Below, piece by piece: positions 22,024 to 30,827 of a stretch of DNA of 64,000 bases. The first letter of the stretch is position 1. Every line of letters begins with the position of its first letter. A model generated the notes under the pieces. It saw only the letters and a program-made list of their open reading frames with translations, had not been told where the DNA came from and ran no database searches. Origin of the DNA: Pseudomonas sp. ERMR1:02 (GTDB lineage: Bacteria; Pseudomonadota; Gammaproteobacteria; Pseudomonadales; Pseudomonadaceae); NCBI RefSeq assembly GCF_002277815.1, contig NZ_NKJI01000008.1, positions 186,001-250,000 on the forward strand. The letters run 5' to 3'. The position numbers and the translations under genes are program-made.

Positions 22024-22521
22024 TCAAGCAGGCAACACAAACCTCGCTTCAAGCCTATGCAACAACTCAAACGTATTCACAAATGGAACATCAAGTTCCT
22101 GACAAATATTGGGGATGATGAATTTCCGTTTAGCTTCGCGATTCAGCACTTCATGAGTGACGACCGTAGCACCAGTAGTCATCGCTTTAGCAATCAACCA
22201 TGGATCAGCACCCGCTAAAAACTCGTCCATAGCGCCGATTTTCATCTTGGGCGCTTGGTTAGCCACAAGCCCTACAACCTGCGCAAATGCCAGTTGCGTC
22301 TCCTGATCAGTGATTGCGTGAAAAAAACCAGAGTTGTCTTTCACCCAATCCGCCAACTGGTCATTTCCTTTTGTCAGTTCATACATGACAGGTGCAATGC
22401 TGGATAGATGCAGTGCTTCATTTTTCAGTAGCAACCACTGCCAAAAGCCAGGACAAATAGCCATTCCGTAGTAACGGTTCTTTGCTTCGATCAGTGTGTT
22501 AGCGTCGAGTAAATGATTCAT
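22024..22521 (-). CDS. DUF4411 PIN-domain protein (toxin of COG2856-PIN module)
   Basis: 165-residue PIN-like putative RNase. The acidic residues expected of PIN folds appear in NHLLDANTLIEAKNRYY, in the centre (APVMYELTKG) and in AGADPWLIAKAM, followed by TTGATVVTHEVLN. It overlaps the upstream COG2856 gene by 4 nt (ATGA), so the two are translated together. The pairing of an XRE-COG2856 protein with a DUF4411 PIN protein is a predicted type II toxin-antitoxin class. The RNA target is unknown. Confidence 0.85.
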   Translation of the reverse strand: MNHLLDANTLIEAKNRYYGMAICPGFWQWLLLKNEALHLSSIAPVMYELTKGNDQLADWVKDNSGFFHAITDQETQLAFAQVVGLVANQAPKMKIGAMDEFLAGADPWLIAKAMTTGATVVTHEVLNREAKRKFIIPNICQELDVPFVNTFELLHRLEARFVLPA

Positions 22522-23654
22522 TCCGTGATCTTGCTGGCGAGGGTCCTTAATTTGGCAGGTTGCACGCCGAGCAAGTGTCCCGCTTCGCGCAGCAGCATCC
22601 GACCACTCATTGCTTCAGTCAGCACTGCCTTGCTCAGGCGTGGGCTGTTTTTCGCAGTGGCGTTGCGGTAGTAGTCACCCGCTCCGCCTTTTTCATCCTG
22701 GAAAGCCTTGAGGATCACTCGGTAATAAGCGCTGTATTGCGCTTGGCTTATGAAGCCAAGATCCAAGGCTCGGCGGCCGATGGCTAATTTGCTGATGTGA
22801 AAGCGAGTGGCTAGCGGAGCTAGGTTGCTTTCCCAGTTAATATCGGCGTTCCATAGGGCGCGGAACTGGACTTCAGGAGCCAGAAACTCGCCTGCAACTG
22901 CATTGCAGAATCGTTCCTCGTCTCGACCATTTGCAGTACTTCCGTCAGACACTCCACTGCTACCGATCCAGATATGTGCCAGTTCGTGAAGTAAGGTGAA
23001 GAGCCTGGCAGTGGGTGCGTCGGAGCTGTTGATAAATACGACGGGGGCGAAGGCATTACTGATGGCGAAACCCCGAAACTCGCTCACTTCAAGTTTTCGG
23101 TGAGTATTCCCTAGGGCAATGCCGGTGCGCATCACCAGAATGCCAGCAGTTTCAGCTGCCTCAATCAAGGCGCGGCTGTATTTGTCATAATCCAATCGAG
23201 CAATATCAGGATTCACGTTCAGAGTCCGGCGGATATCCTCCACCACCTCTCTAACCTGAGCTCGACTATTGAAGCGACCTACAAATGCCAGTGGCTGATG
23301 CTCCTGCTGTTGCTGATACTCCAAGTACCAGTCTTGCTTACGAATAGCATCCCTCACCGTGTCCAGTAGTTCCAGGCTAGGACGTTGCGGGGCAATCCCT
23401 CCCACAGTTCGCAGATCGGGTAAAGGCATTTGTTCGACTGGTGGGTTCTGAAGAAACAAAAAGCCAAAAGGAATATGAGCGAGGTTCGCCCATTTTTGAG
23501 CCTGAAGAAATGTCGGTTTGGTCTCGCCAGCTTCCCACTCCGCTACGCGAGCAGGCTTCACTGGTAGCTTTTTTGCCACCTGTTCAGTGGACAGGCCGGC
23601 ACGCTCTCGAGACCATGTGAGCAGGCTGGGATTGACTAAAGCGGCTTGGCTCAT
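22518..23654 (-). CDS. XRE-HTH + ImmA/IrrE-family metallopeptidase (antitoxin side)
   Basis: 378 residues with two domains. An N-terminal XRE helix-turn-helix (LLTWSRERAGLSTEQVAKKL, about residues 10-65) is followed by a COG2856 peptidase domain with the zinc motif HELAHIW and a second ligand region EERFCNAVAGEFL. Related proteins (ImmA of ICEBs1, IrrE/DdrO system) cleave repressors. Here it is expected to neutralise and autoregulate the downstream PIN toxin. It has a normal start and no sign of decay. Confidence 0.87.
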   Translation of the reverse strand: MSQAALVNPSLLTWSRERAGLSTEQVAKKLPVKPARVAEWEAGETKPTFLQAQKWANLAHIPFGFLFLQNPPVEQMPLPDLRTVGGIAPQRPSLELLDTVRDAIRKQDWYLEYQQQQEHQPLAFVGRFNSRAQVREVVEDIRRTLNVNPDIARLDYDKYSRALIEAAETAGILVMRTGIALGNTHRKLEVSEFRGFAISNAFAPVVFINSSDAPTARLFTLLHELAHIWIGSSGVSDGSTANGRDEERFCNAVAGEFLAPEVQFRALWNADINWESNLAPLATRFHISKLAIGRRALDLGFISQAQYSAYYRVILKAFQDEKGGAGDYYRNATAKNSPRLSKAVLTEAMSGRMLLREAGHLLGVQPAKLRTLASKITE

Positions 23655-24226
23655 AGGGTCGCAGGCAAATCAGAGGGGCTCATTAATCGCACCAGCGCAT
23701 CTTTGGCAATTGCACCGGGCTGACGCTGGTTCCAGCTATCTGGCATTGCCGTTCTCCTTGGCGATGAAAGGTCTGGTACAGACTAGTAGAGAAGTAGAAC
23801 TACCGACAAACGAAGGCTGATAGAAGCGCGCGAGTATGAGGTAAATCTGCAACGACTCGAAGCGCAAATATGTAACCCGCAGACGGGTGGCATTGTCATG
23901 TTGAAGCGTTCTCCTCAACGCGATAACTGGCAACACAAATACCTAGCGCTCCCAAAGGTTGCGGGAAAAAGGTCCGCACGATACCCTCCCACCGTCGCTG
24001 CCAATTCAGCGACCGGGCTTGGTAACCCGAGGTAAATCACTGCGCAACAGTGCTATGCGTTCGCAGGCGCCTTTTTTTCGCCTGCGATCTGCGTTATGGC
24101 GGCTGTGCGTGGGACGTCTTCGGACGTGCCGGTTTCCTTGATTTCCCGGTTTACCAACCTGCGCACAGCTGCCACCCATTCGCTTGGTAACGAATGCGGC
24201 AGCTCTTCAAATTAAGGAGCTTTGCA
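23655..24226. other. Gene-poor region with a structured element
   Basis: No convincing CDS. The first 300 nt look featureless. From about 23985 the sequence is dense with hairpins: cgctg/cagcg at 23996-24010, cggg/cccg at 24014-24029, a perfect 9-bp tcgcaggcg/cgcctgcga (24061-24069, 24079-24087), an acgtc-TTCG-gacgt tetraloop (24114-24127) enclosed by a 12-nt arm pair 24098-24109/24162-24173, and cattcg/cgaatg (24177-24196). The hairpins at 24014 and 24177 share the loop CTTGGTAA. I infer a structured RNA or processed leader for the genes that follow. Confidence 0.6.
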
Positions 24227-24331
24227 ATGCGCAGTATGGATCCGTACAAAAATTGGCTTTTCCCTCAACGCAATTCCCAGTTGCGTAACACTCTCTCCCC
24301 TCGCCTCTCCCTCATCGGAGGTGGCCAATGA
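24227..24331 (+). CDS. 34-codon leader ORF
   Basis: Starts with ATG at 24227 after a good AAGGAG (7-nt spacing) and ends with TGA overlapping the next gene's ATG (ATGA at 24328-24331). The peptide is MRSMDPYKNWLFP followed by a basic, Ser/Leu/Arg-rich tail ending IGGGQ. The strong ribosome site and coupling suggest that it is translated and used to bring ribosomes to the DUF3077-like gene. Whether the peptide itself has a role is unknown. Confidence 0.55.
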   Translation: MRSMDPYKNWLFPQRNSQLRNTLSPRLSLIGGGQ

Positions 24332-24639
24332 ACGAACAACTCGAACTCAAAACCATCGGTTTAACCCCCGCTATCTACTGTTCCGATCAACCTCTGTTCC
24401 ACGTCACTCGCGATGTTCCTCTGGGCGATGCGTTGGCCATGGCTTCTGATTTTCTGTTTCTCGCCAAGGCGCTGACCAAGGATGCGGCTTACGCCAGGGA
24501 CACGGATTATCACGCCTGGGCTGCGCATTATTTGACGGCGATGAGTAAGGCGGTGGTGGATGATGCGGTGAAGGTGTTGACGCGGGATCGGGGGTTTGGG
24601 TCGGCGGCGAAGCGGGAAGCGGAGAAGGCTGAGGAGTAG
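24328..24639 (+). CDS. DUF3077-like protein
   Basis: 103-residue cytoplasmic protein. The pattern QPLFHVTRDVPLGDALAMASDFLFLAKALTKDAA then WAAHYLTAMSKAVVDDA resembles DUF3077, a Pseudomonas-enriched family of unknown function, often present in several copies per genome. The ribosome site GGAGG lies 9-13 nt upstream inside the leader ORF, and translation is coupled to that ORF by an ATGA overlap. There is no signal peptide. Confidence 0.72.
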   Translation: MNEQLELKTIGLTPAIYCSDQPLFHVTRDVPLGDALAMASDFLFLAKALTKDAAYARDTDYHAWAAHYLTAMSKAVVDDAVKVLTRDRGFGSAAKREAEKAEE

Positions 24640-25085
24640 AAGCTGAAGCCTGTGGGGGATGGCTTGCGGTTGTGGCGATGGATTCAGCATTGATGTTGGT
24701 TGGGCTGACGCTTTCGCGGGCAAGCCCGCTCCCACAGGGATTTGCGGTGAGCTCACTGGCGTTGATTGGCCCGCGTGGGTGAGTGGCTTGGGGTTGTGGC
24801 AGCGCATTCAGCTTTGGTGTTGAATGGGCTGGCGCTTTCGCGAGCAGGCTCGCTCCCACAGGATTCGGTGAGTTGGTGGCGTATTGGGTCGCTTGGAGTT
24901 GCTAGCGAATGACAGTCGGGTTAGCCCCGAGCTTTTTCGGGGCTTCAGGTATAAACCACTCACTACCGAATGAGCTTTCGCTCCGGTTCCGAGATTTCTT
25001 GGACAACTCCAGACATCTGTCCCACATGGCCGACATGTCCCCATATCTATATAAAATCACAGGATTATTTGACGAGGGATCGGAA
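24640..25085. other. Intergenic region with tandem REP-bearing repeats
   Basis: No gene. Two diverged copies of an 80-nt unit (24661-24740 and 24785-24862), each beginning ggcttg-ggttgtggc and ending in a REP palindrome (ctttcgcg...gctcccacag), lie 44 nt apart. A third partial start (gcttggagttgc) is at about 24892. A hairpin agccccga/tcggggct (24923-24944) follows without a T run. The last 140 nt should hold the promoter of the next gene, but I cannot point to one. Confidence 0.7.
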
Positions 25086-25559
25086 ATGATCAGGACAGCG
25101 CTCACCGGCATCATGTGCTTTGCCGTCAGTCTCGCCGTGTTTGCCGCAAACGGTGAGGGTCAGGACGGTTATTGGTATGTGCAAACCAGCGCCTATACCA
25201 AACACTGGACCCATGACCCCGAACACAACAACCATCAGGAGCTGGTCGGTGTCGAGCGCGTCTACGCCGATGGTTTGCTGTGGGGGGCGGCCACTTTCAA
25301 AAACTCGTTCTACCAACGCTCGTATTACGCTTACCTGGGCAAAGTCTGGGAGCATGAGCGCTATCCGGTTTACGTCAAACTGAGCGGCGGCCTGATCGAG
25401 GGTTACGAAGGTAAATACGAAGACAAAATCCCCCTGAACCATTTTGGTGTCGCCCCCGTCATCATCCCCTCATTCGGTGCTCATTGGGGACCCGTGGCAG
25501 CCGAATTCGTCGTGCTTGGAGGGGCTGCGGGGATGGTCAATGTCGGGTTACGGTTCTAA
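25086..25559 (+). CDS. PagP-like outer-membrane beta-barrel protein
   Basis: 157 residues with a signal peptide (MIRTALTGIMCFAVSLAVFA) and alternating-pattern strands: YWYVQTSAYTKHW, AATFKNSFYQRSYYAYLGK, FGVAPVIIPSFGAHWGP. It ends in Phe (NVGLRF), as outer-membrane barrels do. The HNNHQELVGVE part and the NSFYQRSYYAY part resemble lipid A palmitoyltransferase PagP, but I cannot confirm the catalytic His/Asp/Ser set. Homologues are sometimes mislabelled as glycerol-3-phosphate transporters. The ATG at 25086 is preferred over an upstream start at 24909, because it gives a proper signal peptide and has GAGGGA before it. Confidence 0.7.
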   Translation: MIRTALTGIMCFAVSLAVFAANGEGQDGYWYVQTSAYTKHWTHDPEHNNHQELVGVERVYADGLLWGAATFKNSFYQRSYYAYLGKVWEHERYPVYVKLSGGLIEGYEGKYEDKIPLNHFGVAPVIIPSFGAHWGPVAAEFVVLGGAAGMVNVGLRF

Positions 25560-25927
25560 AGGCAAGGCTGACGTTTGACGGTGAGCTGCGCGAGACCTGT
25601 AGCAGCTTTTGCAGCACCGCCCCGCTGTGGATAACTTCTGATTCCCCCCACTCAATCCACACTCTTCTAGACTTAAATGACAGGTCGTAGAAAGAACCGA
25701 ACACGTCGCTTTCGTGCAGTTGAATAAAAGGCAGCGTGGCAAGCTCCCCTAATGCCCTTTACGAGGTGCGGCGAAGACCGCATCGGGCACAACAAGATGC
25801 CCGCTCAGGGTGCCCTGGCCACCGGCCTGAAAATGCCACGATACCGTGACGTGGTGTGAATGCCGCAGCCGACACTTTCGGACGACCGACGACCTTCTGG
25901 TGTGTCCGTGACCGTGAGGATTGCTGA
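25560..25927. other. Gap upstream of the formate dehydrogenase operon
   Basis: No gene seen. The promoter of fdsG must lie here, but no box stands out. A small palindrome ccacg-N9-cgtgg (25836-25854) lies about 75 nt before the first start and could be a regulator site. Confidence 0.4.
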
Positions 25928-26404
25928 ATGCCTGATGAGAGTTTGCACCTGCCTGTGGTCAACACCCTGCTGGAGCGCCATAAGGGCACTCCCGGCGCAC
26001 TGTTGCCCATCCTTCATGATATTCAGGAACGCATCGGTTATATCCCCGATGCCGCCATCCCCGAGATTGCCCACGCGCTGAACCAGAGTCAGGCCGAGGT
26101 TCGCGGGGTGATCAGCTTTTACCATGACTTCCGTACCGCGCCGCCGGCCCGCCATATTCTGCGTCTGTGCCGGGCCGAGTCGTGCAAGAGTCGCGGTGCC
26201 GAGCAGCTTGCGGCGCAGTTGCGCGAACGCCTGCAACTGGATGATCACGGCAGCAGCGCCGACGGCAGCATCAGTCTGCGTCCGGTGTATTGCCTCGGTG
26301 CCTGCGCCTGTTCGCCCGCCCTGGAGCTGGATGGCCGGGTGCATGCGCGGCTCAGTGCCGAACGTCTGGATGCATTGCTCGACGCTTGCCGGGAGGACGC
26401 GTGA
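25928..26404 (+). CDS. fdsG: NAD-dependent formate dehydrogenase, gamma subunit
   Basis: NuoE-like subunit (158 residues) with one [2Fe-2S] cluster, part of the soluble NAD+-reducing molybdenum formate dehydrogenase. Cluster ligands are in LCRAESCKSRG and YCLGACACSP. The first helical part ends with FYHDFRTAPPARH, typical of NuoE/HoxE/FdsG. Its stop shares 1 nt with the fdsB start. The order G-B-A-D with overlaps throughout matches fds operons. Confidence 0.92.
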   Translation: MPDESLHLPVVNTLLERHKGTPGALLPILHDIQERIGYIPDAAIPEIAHALNQSQAEVRGVISFYHDFRTAPPARHILRLCRAESCKSRGAEQLAAQLRERLQLDDHGSSADGSISLRPVYCLGACACSPALELDGRVHARLSAERLDALLDACREDA

Positions 26405-27948
26405 TGCCGACGCTCTATCTGCCTTGTGATTCGCTGGCCCGTGCCGTGGGTGCCGATGAGGTGGCTTCGGCCCTCTCCAGCCAGACTAATGTGGACCTGC
26501 AACGCACCAGCTCGCGCGGCCTGTACTGGCTGGAACCGCTGCTGGAAGTGGACACCCCGGAAGGCCGAATCGGCTTCGGCCCGTTGACCGCTGCCGATGT
26601 GCCATCCGTGCTGGAAGCGTTGCAAGGCGATCCATCAAGCCATCCACTCGCCTTGGGCCTGGTGGAAGAATTACCTTATCTCAAATCCCAACAACGCCTG
26701 CTGTTCGCCCGCGCCGGTATTACCCGGCCGTTGTCGCTGGACGATTACCGGGCACACGGTGGTTTCGAAGGCTTAACCAGGGCCGTCGCCATTGGCGGCG
26801 AACAAACCGCAACTGCCGTATTCGACTCCGGCCTGCGCGGCCGAGGCGGCGCAGCCTTCCCCGCCGGGATCAAATGGCGCACGGTCCGCGCCACCCAGGC
26901 GGCGCAAAAATACATTGTTTGCAACGCCGACGAAGGCGACTCCGGCACTTTCGCCGACCGTATGTTGATGGAAGGCGACCCCTTCCTGCTAATCGAGGGT
27001 ATGGCCATTGCCGGCATTACCGTCGGCGCCACCTTCGGCTACATCTATGTTCGCTCGGAATACCCAGACGCCGTGGCCACCCTGCGTGCAGCGCTGAACA
27101 TCGCCCGAGCCGCCGGTTACCTCGGCGCCAATGTCGGCGGCAGCGGTCAGGCCTTCGATATGGAAGTGCGCGTCGGTGCCGGCGCTTACATCTGCGGTGA
27201 AGAAACCGCGCTGTTGGACTCTCTGGAAGGCAAACGCGGGATCGTCCGCGCAAAGCCGCCGATCCCCGCCTTGAAAGGCTTGTTCGGCCAGCCGACCCTG
27301 GTGCACAACGTGCTGACCCTGGCCTCGGTGCCGCTGATTCTGGCCAAGGGCGCGCAGTTCTATCGTGATTACGGCATGGGCCGTTCCCTGGGCACCATGC
27401 CCTTCCAGCTGGCGGGCAATATTCGTCACGGCGGTCTGGTAGAACGGGCTTTTGGCCTGACTCTGCGGGAGTTGGTGGAAGACTACGGCGGAGGGACCGC
27501 CAGTGGCCGGCCACTGAAAGCCGCGCAAGTCGGCGGCCCGCTCGGCGCGTGGGTGCCACCGTCGCAATTCGACACGCCGCTCGATTACGAAGCCTTCGCC
27601 GCTATCGGCGCGATGCTAGGTCACGGAGGTGTAGTGGTGGCTGACGACAGCCTGGACATGGCCCACATGGCGCGCTTCGCCATGCAATTCGGCGCCGAAG
27701 AGTCCTGCGGCAAATGCACCCCGTGCCGCATCGGCTCGACCCGGGGCGTGGAGGTGATAGACCGCCTGCTGGCCGCGCCAGACCAGAGTGGTCGCGATGA
27801 GCAGGTGATCATTCTCAAGGACCTGTGCGACACCCTGCAATACGGTTCGCTGTGCGCGTTGGGCGGCATGGTTTCCTTTCCGGTAGCCAGCGCCCTCAAG
27901 CACTTCCCCGCCGACTTCGGCCTGCAAGCCTCGGAGGCCGAGCAATGA
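26404..27948 (+). CDS. fdsB: NAD-dependent formate dehydrogenase, beta subunit
   Basis: NuoF-like flavoprotein (514 residues) that carries FMN, binds NAD+ and has one [4Fe-4S] cluster. Seen are the FMN/NAD glycine-rich loop GLRGRGGAAFPAGIKW, CNADEGDSGTFADR and the cluster motif ESCGKCTPCRIGSTR. The start at 26404 (MPTLYLPCDS) is chosen because it overlaps the fdsG stop (TGATG); a longer frame reaching into fdsG is rejected. It passes electrons from formate to NAD+. Confidence 0.93.
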   Translation: MPTLYLPCDSLARAVGADEVASALSSQTNVDLQRTSSRGLYWLEPLLEVDTPEGRIGFGPLTAADVPSVLEALQGDPSSHPLALGLVEELPYLKSQQRLLFARAGITRPLSLDDYRAHGGFEGLTRAVAIGGEQTATAVFDSGLRGRGGAAFPAGIKWRTVRATQAAQKYIVCNADEGDSGTFADRMLMEGDPFLLIEGMAIAGITVGATFGYIYVRSEYPDAVATLRAALNIARAAGYLGANVGGSGQAFDMEVRVGAGAYICGEETALLDSLEGKRGIVRAKPPIPALKGLFGQPTLVHNVLTLASVPLILAKGAQFYRDYGMGRSLGTMPFQLAGNIRHGGLVERAFGLTLRELVEDYGGGTASGRPLKAAQVGGPLGAWVPPSQFDTPLDYEAFAAIGAMLGHGGVVVADDSLDMAHMARFAMQFGAEESCGKCTPCRIGSTRGVEVIDRLLAAPDQSGRDEQVIILKDLCDTLQYGSLCALGGMVSFPVASALKHFPADFGLQASEAEQ

Positions 27949-30827
27949 TCACTCTCTTCGACCCGAAAACCGATATCGACCTGGGCACGCCCGCTCGCGA
28001 CAGCCAGGTGCAAGTCACCCTGAACATCGATGGCCGCAGCATCAGCGTGCCCGAAGGCACCTCGGTGATGCGCGCCGCCGCGCTGATGGGCACCACCATT
28101 CCCAAACTCTGTGCCACCGACAGCCTCGAAGCCTTCGGCTCTTGCCGCATGTGCCTGGTGGAGATCGACGGTATGCGCGGCTATCCGGCGTCCTGCACCA
28201 CGCCGGTCAGCGAAGGCATGACCGTGCACACCCAGACGCCGAAGCTCGCAACCCTGCGCCGCAACGTCATGGAGCTGTACATCTCCGACCACCCGCTGGA
28301 CTGCCTGACCTGCTCGGCCAACGGCAACTGCGAGCTGCAAACCGTCGCCGGCCAGGTCGGCCTGCGCGAGGTGCGTTATGGCTACGAAGGCGAGAACCAT
28401 CTGGCCGATGTGAAGGACACCTCCAACCCGTATTTCGATTACGACCCGAGCAAGTGCATCGTCTGCAATCGCTGCGTGCGCGCCTGCGAAGAAACCCAGG
28501 GCACCTTTGCCCTGACCATTACCGGGCGCGGTTTCGAATCCCGTGTCGAGGCTGCAGGTGGCGAGAACTTCCTCGACTCGGAATGCGTGTCTTGCGGCGC
28601 CTGTGTACAAGCCTGCCCCACCGCGACCCTGATGGAAAAAAGCGTGGTCGAACTGGGCCAGCCCGAACGCAGCGTGATCACCACCTGTGCCTATTGCGGC
28701 GTGGGCTGCTCGTTCCGCGCCGAGATGAAAGGCAACCAACTGGTACGCATGGTTCCGGACAAGAACGGCCAGGCCAACCACGGCCACTCCTGCGTCAAAG
28801 GCCGTTTCGCCTGGGGCTACGCCACCCACCCGGATCGCATCACCAAACCGATGATCCGCCAGCACATCAACGACCCTTGGCAGGAAGTCAGCTGGGACGA
28901 AGCGGTGACCTACGCCGCCAGCGAATTCCGCCGGCTGCAGCAAAAATACGGCCGCGACTCCATCGGTGGCATCACCTCCAGCCGCTGCACCAACGAAGAA
29001 ACCTATCTGGTGCAAAAACTGGTGCGCGCCGCCTTCGGCAACAACAACGTCGACACCTGTGCGCGGGTCTGTCACTCGCCGACCGGCTATGGCCTGAAAC
29101 AAACCCTGGGCGAGTCCGCCGGCACCCAGAGTTTCGACTCGGTGATGCAGGCTGACGTGATTCTGGTCATGGGCGCCAACCCCAGCGACGCCCACCCGGT
29201 GTTCGCCTCGCAACTTAAACGCCGCCTGCGTGAAGGCGCGCGACTGATCGTCATCGACCCACGCCGCATTGATCTGGTGGACTCGGTGCACGCTCGCGCC
29301 GAACTGCACCTTGCGCTACGCCCCGGCACCAACGTCGCCATGCTCAACGCACTGGCCCACGTCATCGTCACCGAAGGCCTGCTCAATCAGGACTTTATCG
29401 ACGCCCGTTGCGAGGGCATCGATTTCGCCCACTGGAGCGAATTCGTCAGCCGCGCGGACAACTCGCCCGAAGTCCTCGGACCTATCTGCGGTGTAGCCGC
29501 TGCCGATATCCGCGCCGCCGCCCGCCTTTATGCCACCGGCGGCAACGCAGCGATCTATTACGGCCTTGGCATCACCGAGCACAGCCAGGGCAGTACTGCG
29601 GTGATGGGCATCGCCAACCTGGCCATGGTTACGGGCAACATCGGCCGCGAAGGCGTAGGCGTGAACCCGCTGCGGGGTCAGAACAACGTGCAGGGCTCCT
29701 GCGACATGGGCTCTTTCCCCCACGAGTTGCCCGGCTACCGGCACATCTCCAACGAAGTGGTAAGGGCGCAGTTCGAACAAGCCTGGAATGTCACCCTGCA
29801 ACCCGACCCGGGTCTGCGCATCCCTAACATGTTCGAGTCGGCCCTGGCCGGCAGTTTCAAGGGCCTGTACTGCCAGGGCGAAGACATCGCCCAAAGCGAC
29901 CCCAATACCCAGCACGTCACCGCAGCCCTTTCGGCCATGGAATGCGTGGTGGTGCAGGACATTTTCCTCAACGAAACCGCCAAGTTCGCCCACGTGTTCC
30001 TGCCGGGCTGCTCGTTCCTGGAGAAGGACGGCACCTTCACCAACGCCGAGCGGCGTATCTCGCGGGTGCGCAAGGTCATGGAACCTCTGGGCGGCAAGGC
30101 GGACTGGGAAGGCACGGTTGCCTTGGCCAATGCTCTGGGCTACCCGATGAACTACAAACACCCATCGCAAATCATGGATGAAATCGCCAGCCTGACGCCG
30201 ACCTTCACCAACGTCAGCTACGCAGCACTGGACAGCCACGGCAGCCTGCAATGGCCGTGCAACGCCGACTCACCGGACGGCACGCCGACCATGCACATCG
30301 ATCAATTCGTGCGCGGCAAGGGGCGCTTCATGCTCACCGGCTACGTGCCCACCGAGGAAAAGGTCAACAACCGCTATCCGCTGTTGCTCACCACCGGGCG
30401 CATCCTCAGCCAGTACAACGTCGGCGCCCAGACCCGGCGTACCGAAAACGTCGCCTGGCACGATGAAGACCGTCTGGAAATCCACCCGAGCGACGCCGAG
30501 AGCCGTGGCATCAACGAAGGTGACTGGGTCGGCATCGGCAGCCGCGCCGGCCAGACCGTATTGCGTGCGCGGGTGACCGAACGGGTCGCCCCGGGCGTGG
30601 TGTACACCACCTTCCACTTCCCGGAATCGGGGGCCAACGTCATCACCACCGACAACTCCGACTGGGCGACCAACTGTCCGGAGTACAAGGTCACCGCCGT
30701 GGAAGTCAGCCGCGTCTACCACCCTTCGGAGTGGCAAAAACGCTATCAGGAATTCAGCGACGAACAGGATCGTTTACTCAAGGATCGTCGTCATGCGCGC
30801 GGCGAAAAAGCGGAGTTACGCCGATGA
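27945..30827 (+). CDS. fdsA: NAD-dependent formate dehydrogenase, alpha (Mo) subunit
   Basis: Catalytic subunit (960 residues) that oxidises formate to CO2 at a bis-MGD molybdenum site. The N-terminus has NuoG-like clusters: SCRMCLVEIDG, DHPLDCLTCSANGNCELQ and two ferredoxin motifs CIVCNRCVRACEE and CVSCGACVQACPT. The Mo domain begins with CAYCGVGC; the expected Mo ligand is Cys in CARVCHSPTG, so this is not a selenoprotein. The start at 27945 overlaps the fdsB stop (ATGA). No FdhD sulfurtransferase gene follows in the window. Confidence 0.94.
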   Translation: MITLFDPKTDIDLGTPARDSQVQVTLNIDGRSISVPEGTSVMRAAALMGTTIPKLCATDSLEAFGSCRMCLVEIDGMRGYPASCTTPVSEGMTVHTQTPKLATLRRNVMELYISDHPLDCLTCSANGNCELQTVAGQVGLREVRYGYEGENHLADVKDTSNPYFDYDPSKCIVCNRCVRACEETQGTFALTITGRGFESRVEAAGGENFLDSECVSCGACVQACPTATLMEKSVVELGQPERSVITTCAYCGVGCSFRAEMKGNQLVRMVPDKNGQANHGHSCVKGRFAWGYATHPDRITKPMIRQHINDPWQEVSWDEAVTYAASEFRRLQQKYGRDSIGGITSSRCTNEETYLVQKLVRAAFGNNNVDTCARVCHSPTGYGLKQTLGESAGTQSFDSVMQADVILVMGANPSDAHPVFASQLKRRLREGARLIVIDPRRIDLVDSVHARAELHLALRPGTNVAMLNALAHVIVTEGLLNQDFIDARCEGIDFAHWSEFVSRADNSPEVLGPICGVAAADIRAAARLYATGGNAAIYYGLGITEHSQGSTAVMGIANLAMVTGNIGREGVGVNPLRGQNNVQGSCDMGSFPHELPGYRHISNEVVRAQFEQAWNVTLQPDPGLRIPNMFESALAGSFKGLYCQGEDIAQSDPNTQHVTAALSAMECVVVQDIFLNETAKFAHVFLPGCSFLEKDGTFTNAERRISRVRKVMEPLGGKADWEGTVALANALGYPMNYKHPSQIMDEIASLTPTFTNVSYAALDSHGSLQWPCNADSPDGTPTMHIDQFVRGKGRFMLTGYVPTEEKVNNRYPLLLTTGRILSQYNVGAQTRRTENVAWHDEDRLEIHPSDAESRGINEGDWVGIGSRAGQTVLRARVTERVAPGVVYTTFHFPESGANVITTDNSDWATNCPEYKVTAVEVSRVYHPSEWQKRYQEFSDEQDRLLKDRRHARGEKAELRR

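Noticed and set aside
23959..24141. 60-codon plus-strand ORF in the structured region
   Set aside because: It crosses several hairpins, has no ribosome site and only reflects the repeat structure. It may be annotated in other genomes, but I see no evidence for translation.
24923..24944. Terminator after the DUF3077-like gene
   Set aside because: The hairpin agccccga/tcggggct has no T run on either strand and is 280 nt from the gene, so it is listed only as a hairpin within the gap.
20200..25600. Integrative element using tRNA-Leu as attachment site
   Set aside because: No integrase gene and no second copy of the tRNA 3' end was seen downstream, so insertion at the tRNA is not supported.
27621..29309. 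Long minus-strand open frame opposite fdsB/fdsA
   Set aside because: It is the antisense of clearly conserved formate dehydrogenase genes and arises from GC-rich codon use.
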